DNA of 64,000 bases. Origin: Eumeta japonica. Its lineage: Eukaryota; Arthropoda; Insecta; Lepidoptera; Psychidae. Position 1 is the first letter of the stretch. The number at the start of each line of letters is the position of its first letter. Below, in pieces: positions 58,963-64,000 of this stretch. Made by a program: the position numbers and the translations under genes. The notes under the pieces are model-generated. The model was given only the letters and a program-made list of their open reading frames with translations. It had not been told where the DNA came from and ran no database searches. Where the stretch lies: assembly GCA_005406025.1 (NCBI GenBank), contig BGZK01000021.1, positions 1,054,001-1,118,000 of the forward strand, written 5' to 3'.

Positions 58963-60241
58963 TTAGGACTACAAATAAGTTTCCGCCGTTTTCTGTCAAT
59001 AAAATAATATTTATTGTGAAAGAACGATAATTTAATTTTAATCGAACTATGGTCCATCGCTAGCAACTACTTTTTCCATCTTTCAGGCAGCGTTTGGATT
59101 TCAAATCTGAAGAACTCCTTATCTTTTGAGACTATCCACGAATCAACCCAATTTTTTGGTATCTTCATATGATGTGAACCGCTGCTCTGACAGAGCATGT
59201 GCCATTGACCGGAACAGATGATAGTCGGACGGCGCAATGTCTGGTGAATACGGCGGGTGGGGTAGTACTTCCCAATCATATGTTTTTTAAATATTTCTTC
59301 ACCAGAACTGCTACATGCGAACGAGCATTATCATGTAGAAGAATAATTTTGTCGTGTCTGGAGTAGTATTGAGGGCGTTTTTCCTTCAGAGCTCGGCTCA
59401 ATCTCATCAATTGTGTTCGGTGCAGAGTTCCAGTAATTGTTTCGCTAGGATTAACCAACTCGTAATACACCACTCACAGCTGATCCCACCAAATACACAG
59501 CATCAGTTATTTTCCATGAATATCCGGTTTTACTGTGGATGTTGACGCGTGGCCAGGTAGTCCCCATGTTTTCGTCTTTTTAGTTTATCGTAATGTATCC
59601 ACTTTTCATCACCAGTGACGATTCGATATAAAAAACTTCTTTTTGTGCCTAGCTAGCAGCATTTCACTCATGCATAATCGGCGTTCAACATCTCTCGGCT
59701 TTAATTAGTATGGAAGCCAATTACCTTGTTTATGAATAATTCCTAACGATTTTAAACGATGCGAGACTGCTTGCTGAATGACTTCTAAAGTAAGTGCAAG
59801 CTTATTTTGTGTTTGAAACGAATGTTCCTCCAATAATTCTTCCGATTCTGCATCCTCATAAATTTTTGGACTTCCACTGCGATCTTTGCTTCCGCGTCAA
59901 AATCACTGTTTTTTAACTTTTGCTACCACTCACGACATGTTCTCTCACCCAAGGCAGCCTCAGTATATGCTTCTACGAGCAATCGATGTGTCTCAGCTGC
60001 AGATTCTTTTAAATTAAAGAAGTAAATTCAAAGTTTCCGCAAATGACGTTTACTTGGCTCAAATTTAGAAATTAGATAAAGAATATATATAATGCTAATA
60101 TGAATTTAATAATGTGATAGAGTTGTGTTGTTGTTGAATGAGCAACCTAATTTTCAAGCCGGTTATCATCTGCGAATTCTGACATAAGCCTCGTGCCACG
60201 CCATCTCTCTCAAAACTGTGGAAACTTATTTGTACTCCTAA
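58963..60241 (-). mobile_element. mariner element with both TIRs and TA duplication
   Basis: The left end TTAGGACTACAAATAAGTTT and the right end (complement) TTAGGAGTACAAATAAGTTT are inverted copies extending about 28 bp with three differences. TA lies outside each end (58961-58962 and 60242-60243). The 1,279-bp length is normal for mariner. The transposase gene reads on the minus strand and is broken. This is the only autonomous-size element in the window whose two ends are both present. Confidence 0.92.
59053..60050 (-). pseudogene. mariner transposase, broken (mauritiana-like)
   Basis: Minus-strand frames joined by shifts give nearly the whole transposase. In order: AAETHRLLVEAYTEAALGER (first helix-turn-helix), DFDAEAKDRSGSPKIYEDAE, LALTLEVIQQAVSHRLKSLG (second helix-turn-helix), RDVERRLCMSEMLLARHKKK, RIVTGDEKWIHYD (first catalytic aspartate), MRLSRALKEKRPQYYSRHDK, ILLHDNARSH (second aspartate), PHPPYSPDIAPSDYHLF (third aspartate, the D34D spacing of mariner) and SKDKEFFRF..TLPERWKK near the C-terminus. 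All three catalytic aspartates are still encoded, but in different frames; stops and frameshifts occur near 59940, 59780, 59720, 59580, 59480 and 59280. The usual protein is about 345 residues. The wording is close to the mauritiana group as I recall it. Confidence 0.88.
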
Positions 60242-60243
60242 TA

Positions 60244-61560
60244 TTTCCAACGGCGCAAGCTCGTCAAAAGGAATGAATTATACTGCGTTTCTAAAAATTC
60301 TAAATATATTTTATCATTTTTTTGTAGACCTAAGAATACGTATCAATATCAAGCGGTTACTTTTTAAATAGATTTCAAATTAAAAATTATTGATTTTATA
60401 GATTATCAATACTTTACTTACATTGTAGTTTTGATATTATTAAATTCTGCGGAGCAGAAGTCCTCGTTTGATGCTAGAAACTCCCCCAGCATTATCAAAT
60501 CAACTCTAGGCAAATTAGAGCTGTTTGCCTTGGTAAATCCTGCTTAATTTGTTATTGAGAATACAAAACTAAGCAAAAGATCGATAGGATATACGAAATA
60601 CTCTTTAAATACAGGTTAAAATAATTAATTGGCGCAGCGATCGTGGAGTTTTGTACAGAATGTGTTGCGACAGTTAGCACGTAGGCGTGACGTAATTCAA
60701 TTTGGTGTTCAACTGAGCATGGCGGACGTCTGTATTTTCTACTTTTATTTTATTAAATAAATTAATAACATCTTCTTATAAATGAAAATAGATATACATT
60801 TCAAAATCTATTTAGTGCATTACAGTAGATAAACACATTATTTTAGTGATTCTTGCTTACTGTCATCGAGCCTATTAATACAGTCTTAGCCATTTTATGC
60901 GTAGGTGTCCAATATGAATATAATGTGTAATAAAAAAAAGGAATACATTATGCGTCATATTTTAAGATGCGGTTTATATGCATCTTTATTGGTTGTTTAT
61001 ATATTCATTGAATAAGAAATATAGATTAATCGTCCAAAACATTGAAGAGACGTCATCAACAAAATAGAATATTGACATTTTTTTTATAGCAATGAGCTGT
61101 TGGACAGGAAAATTAGGTGATGAAAGGGAACTGAGCACCGGGATTCTGACTCCCTGGACGAAATACAACAGCTGAACTTTACATCCGTATCCTTTGATGG
61201 TGTGCATGGAATCTCACAACTCGAGCCAGCCCATTGTCGACGTGTAATCAAGTTGACTACATCATGGCTGTAAGACATATAAAATTGTTATGTGCCCTAT
61301 AAATAGCGAAAATAATTGTCATATAATTCTAAGTAAGAATTAAGCATAATAATATATCTGCAATACATTTTTCACTCATAAAATTATCGATGTTGCGTTT
61401 GTTATCGTTACGTTCACGTTGGATCTTAAACAATGTCTCCATTTCTGAAATATAATTCCTACTATTAATTTTCAGGCTTCATAAACAAAACTAAAACACG
61501 CAACGTCTACGTCGTAACCGTCTCCGTCTACTGAAAAATCCCACGAATACAGTGGCAACA
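60244..61560. other. AT-rich non-coding DNA
   Basis: Frames at 60986 and 61084 (minus) have no recognised domain. Nothing else is seen. Confidence 0.4.
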
Positions 61561-61915
61561 CTACGCCTGCTCTGTAAAAACGTGTCACGTATTACGTACT
61601 CCGGCGCACATATCCGTTATCGCGGTTAACATGGCAACACCGCGGGAGGAGGGCGAGGAGGTGGAGCGTTCGATAACCTCCGCCCGGGAGCGCGAATAAT
61701 TGATGAGTGCATTAGACACGTGTCGCGCATGTTTTATTCAGGGCCCGCGGAGCCTTCCCGAACGGCGCGCCCGGAACGCATTGCGCCGCGATTTACACGC
61801 CGCCGCCACGTCGACGGCCGACAGATCAATAACTCCGCTAGTCCGTACGGCGCGCTCCGGGGCCGGCCCGCGTCGCCGCCCGCCCGACTCCTAGACGCGA
61901 CCGGATCGTTGGGTA
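61561..61915. other. CpG-rich island, strongest of the window
   Basis: About 350 bp of very high G+C and CpG (GGCGCGCCCGGAACGCATTG, GGGGCCGGCCCGCGTCGCCG) between AT-rich flanks. Overlapping frames on both strands are a result of the composition. A 22-codon frame at 61631-61699 begins MATPREEGEEVERSI with an acidic, charged content; it is too short to call. This could be a regulatory element or a 5' exon/promoter; no TATA box or initiator stands out. Confidence 0.4.
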
Positions 61916-63115
61916 CGTCTCGACCTAGCTCATCGGGGGATGTCTCAGAAATAGGTTTTCTGACAAATTTTTTTTTTTTTTGCTTAAATGAATAGAAAGT
62001 TTTGAGTTTTAAGATATTTTCCGAATTTTTTCGAAATTGTAGCACAATATGTATGCGTCTGAAGTACGAAAAGCCATAACGAAGCCTCCGCTTAATAGAT
62101 AGTGCAAATAATAGTTTAAAAAATCTACATACGTATTTTACAAAAAATAAAACATAGTAGGGTAATTTACTGATATTCAGAATGTTATACAATATTTATT
62201 AATGAATTACATAAGCTGAATAGACACGATAACGAAAATGAAATGAATAGTAAAAACAGTTAAAAAAAGCAATGAACTATGAGCCATCAAAAATCCTATG
62301 CCATCTCTATTTCAAAACGGACTTTAACATTATTCTATATGGCGCTAGTAGACAATGACGTCACTTGGTACTAGTCTTTTCTCTGTCTAATTTATATTTA
62401 AAAAAAAAACTATTACCTAGATATTTTTATAGTTATAAAAAAAACGCTTTCATTGCTCTTTTACTACAATAAAAAAAACTTTAAATACAGAAATACAAAA
62501 AGAGAAATAGCAAACTATTATGTAAATATTTTCACATATGAAATTCATGGATTTGAAAATACAAAAACATATTTAATATTTCCTTTTTCTTCTAAGATAC
62601 ATTCGATACATTTTTGCCTCCAAAACGCAGCACATACATTGCCATTGTTTAAAGGACATTCTTATAGCAGGTTTTACTCACACCATTTGTGAAGCATATA
62701 TAATCTGCTCACAATCATATTATTTCAAACTAAAGTTCTTGGACCTCAAATTTTTTAGAGTCTGAAGCTGCTAAAGACCGTCACCATCAGCGTGATGACA
62801 ACATCCGGAACCGCTTGACAGTGCTCCAAGAGGAGCAGACAGCGGCTTAATTCGACCTAAGTTTAAAACTCATATTTTTAATTCGCCCGTTGTCAACACT
62901 TAATCCTGTGCCTTCCGATAAAACGTATCGAGTTGTAAGGTACTACATTTTTTTATATATACACTTATAACAATTAACAGTTTTGCGTTATGCCTGTTTT
63001 ACGGACAAAAGATTGTCGGTATGGATGTAACCGTTGCACTAAAGATTAAATTACTAAGACAGAATCGATCCTCAAGCATATCCACGATCTGATACCCTTA
63101 TTCCGTTTTAAAAAC
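61916..63115. other. AT-rich non-coding DNA
   Basis: Near 62768 a frame reads EAAKDRHHQRDDNIRNRLTV then LQEEQTAA and stop, loosely similar to the phrase at 21.5 kb; both may be ends of the same old LINE. The frame at 62453 is A/T-rich chance sequence. Confidence 0.35.
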
Positions 63116-63300
63116 GTTCAGGCGACGTGTCGTGTGAAAGTTTGCAGTTTTTCCCGACTTAGCCGGGGTCCCTTTTTGCGTCGCCGCGGGCGGGCGGCGA
63201 AGGGCTTAAAACTTGTCTATATCGGATTAGAACGGCTTTCGCGCGAAATTACTGAGTGCCGATGGCTTACGGGCGAAAATGCACGTGTTAAGTGTATCTT
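63116..63300. other. GC-rich block
   Basis: GTCGCCGCGGGCGGGCGGCG near 63180, followed by GAAATTACTGAGTG. It resembles the other islands. Confidence 0.25.
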
Positions 63301-64000
63301 TTGAACAGGCGAACGTATGAGAATTTATGGTCGACGTGAACCCCTATGTGAGTCTATGAATTGATGTGAAGAACATAGATTAATTATAATATGTTTTTTT
63401 ATATAATTTATAATGTTTGTTGTTTAACAGTTTAGATATTTTACATTTGAATTAGGAATTCGTTAGGTTAGAAATTGTAGCGAGTTTAATTTAACGAAAT
63501 AATATTTCAAAATTATATTTCAATCTATTTTCATTGTTTTTCTTTTAATTATTCTATATGTCCCCGGTCGTTCTTCTAGATATGTTGAAGTCTAAATTAC
63601 AAAATTAATTTAGAGATTAATTATTGGGCATCCTTTACATCTCTTTGTATGGCGACGATTTAGGACTAAAATTAAAAACTATATATAAAAAAACACAAAG
63701 TTAGAAAGGCAAAGAAAGCGTGGACTTTCTTAACTATAATAAATCTATATAAAACCTTAATTATACTGACAAAATGAAATACCTATTACGCATAGCTTTG
63801 AAGTTAATATAAAATAACACGTTTAATATCAACAACGTATGTTAATTGCGTAATTGATCAAGATCATCATTGCCTTGGAATCGGAAAACATCTGGTTCGG
63901 CGAATTGACTTATTAATTTTTAAGCTACGTCCAGTCAAATCACTCGCTCCGTGCGCTATATAGAGGCAGCTCAAGCGCACATAGAACCGGTGACAATGCT
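63301..64000. other. AT-rich non-coding DNA to the window end
   Basis: Nothing recognised. Confidence 0.45.

Noticed and set aside
61720..62192. Overlapping 91- and 152-codon frames on both strands
   Set aside because: They arise from the CpG-rich island, run into poly-T sequence and have arginine/proline-rich low-complexity content.

Overview
This window looks like intergenic or intronic DNA from an insect nuclear genome, most likely a moth or butterfly. It is strongly AT-rich, has no operons or bacterial-style genes, and is full of decayed eukaryotic transposons. Several repeats resemble families I know as widespread in Lepidoptera: a tRNA-derived SINE, mariner elements of several lineages, an RTE-like LINE, and a repeat ending in a CGGAACCCTAtAATGaGC-type tail. 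I found no intact host protein-coding gene, rRNA or tRNA gene. Almost every open frame is a chance frame or a broken transposon fragment. Taxonomic and family assignments are from memory of sequence motifs, not from a database search.

Layout. At 0-7 kb there is a lepidopteran-type repeat, an RTE-like LINE relic (endonuclease and reverse transcriptase pieces) split by a 1.1-kb TIR element with TA target duplication, a 202-bp PIF/Harbinger-like MITE with TTA target duplication, and a seven-copy 120-bp tandem array. At 7-13.5 kb there is unique AT-rich DNA with GC-rich islands. At 13.5-17.4 kb there is a repeat with the conserved tail, a mariner relic and two foldback elements. At 18-25 kb there are GC-rich islands, a (TA)n tract, a tRNA-derived SINE on the minus strand and a GC-rich repeat relic. 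At 26-33 kb there is a reverse copy of an iterated repeat family, a small tandem pair of hairpins, a mariner fragment abutting a 16-unit ~95-bp satellite whose unit is itself an inverted repeat, and a forward SINE. At 33-46 kb there are a lepidopteran repeat, an unusual cluster of near-perfect palindromes (39.9-41.9 kb) and a third mariner relic. At 47-51.7 kb there is the best copy of the iterated repeat family and a broken nuclease-like gene of a transposon-associated family. At 55-60.3 kb there are a duplicated segment and two more mariners, one keeping both TIRs and its TA duplication. At 61.6-64 kb there are GC-rich islands.

Nothing here forms a working pathway. The biology is that of a gene desert shaped by transposon insertion, nesting, foldback formation and tandem amplification. 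The recurrent GC-rich islands with TAAT-type sites are the best candidates for functional non-coding DNA, but this is an inference that needs cross-species alignment.
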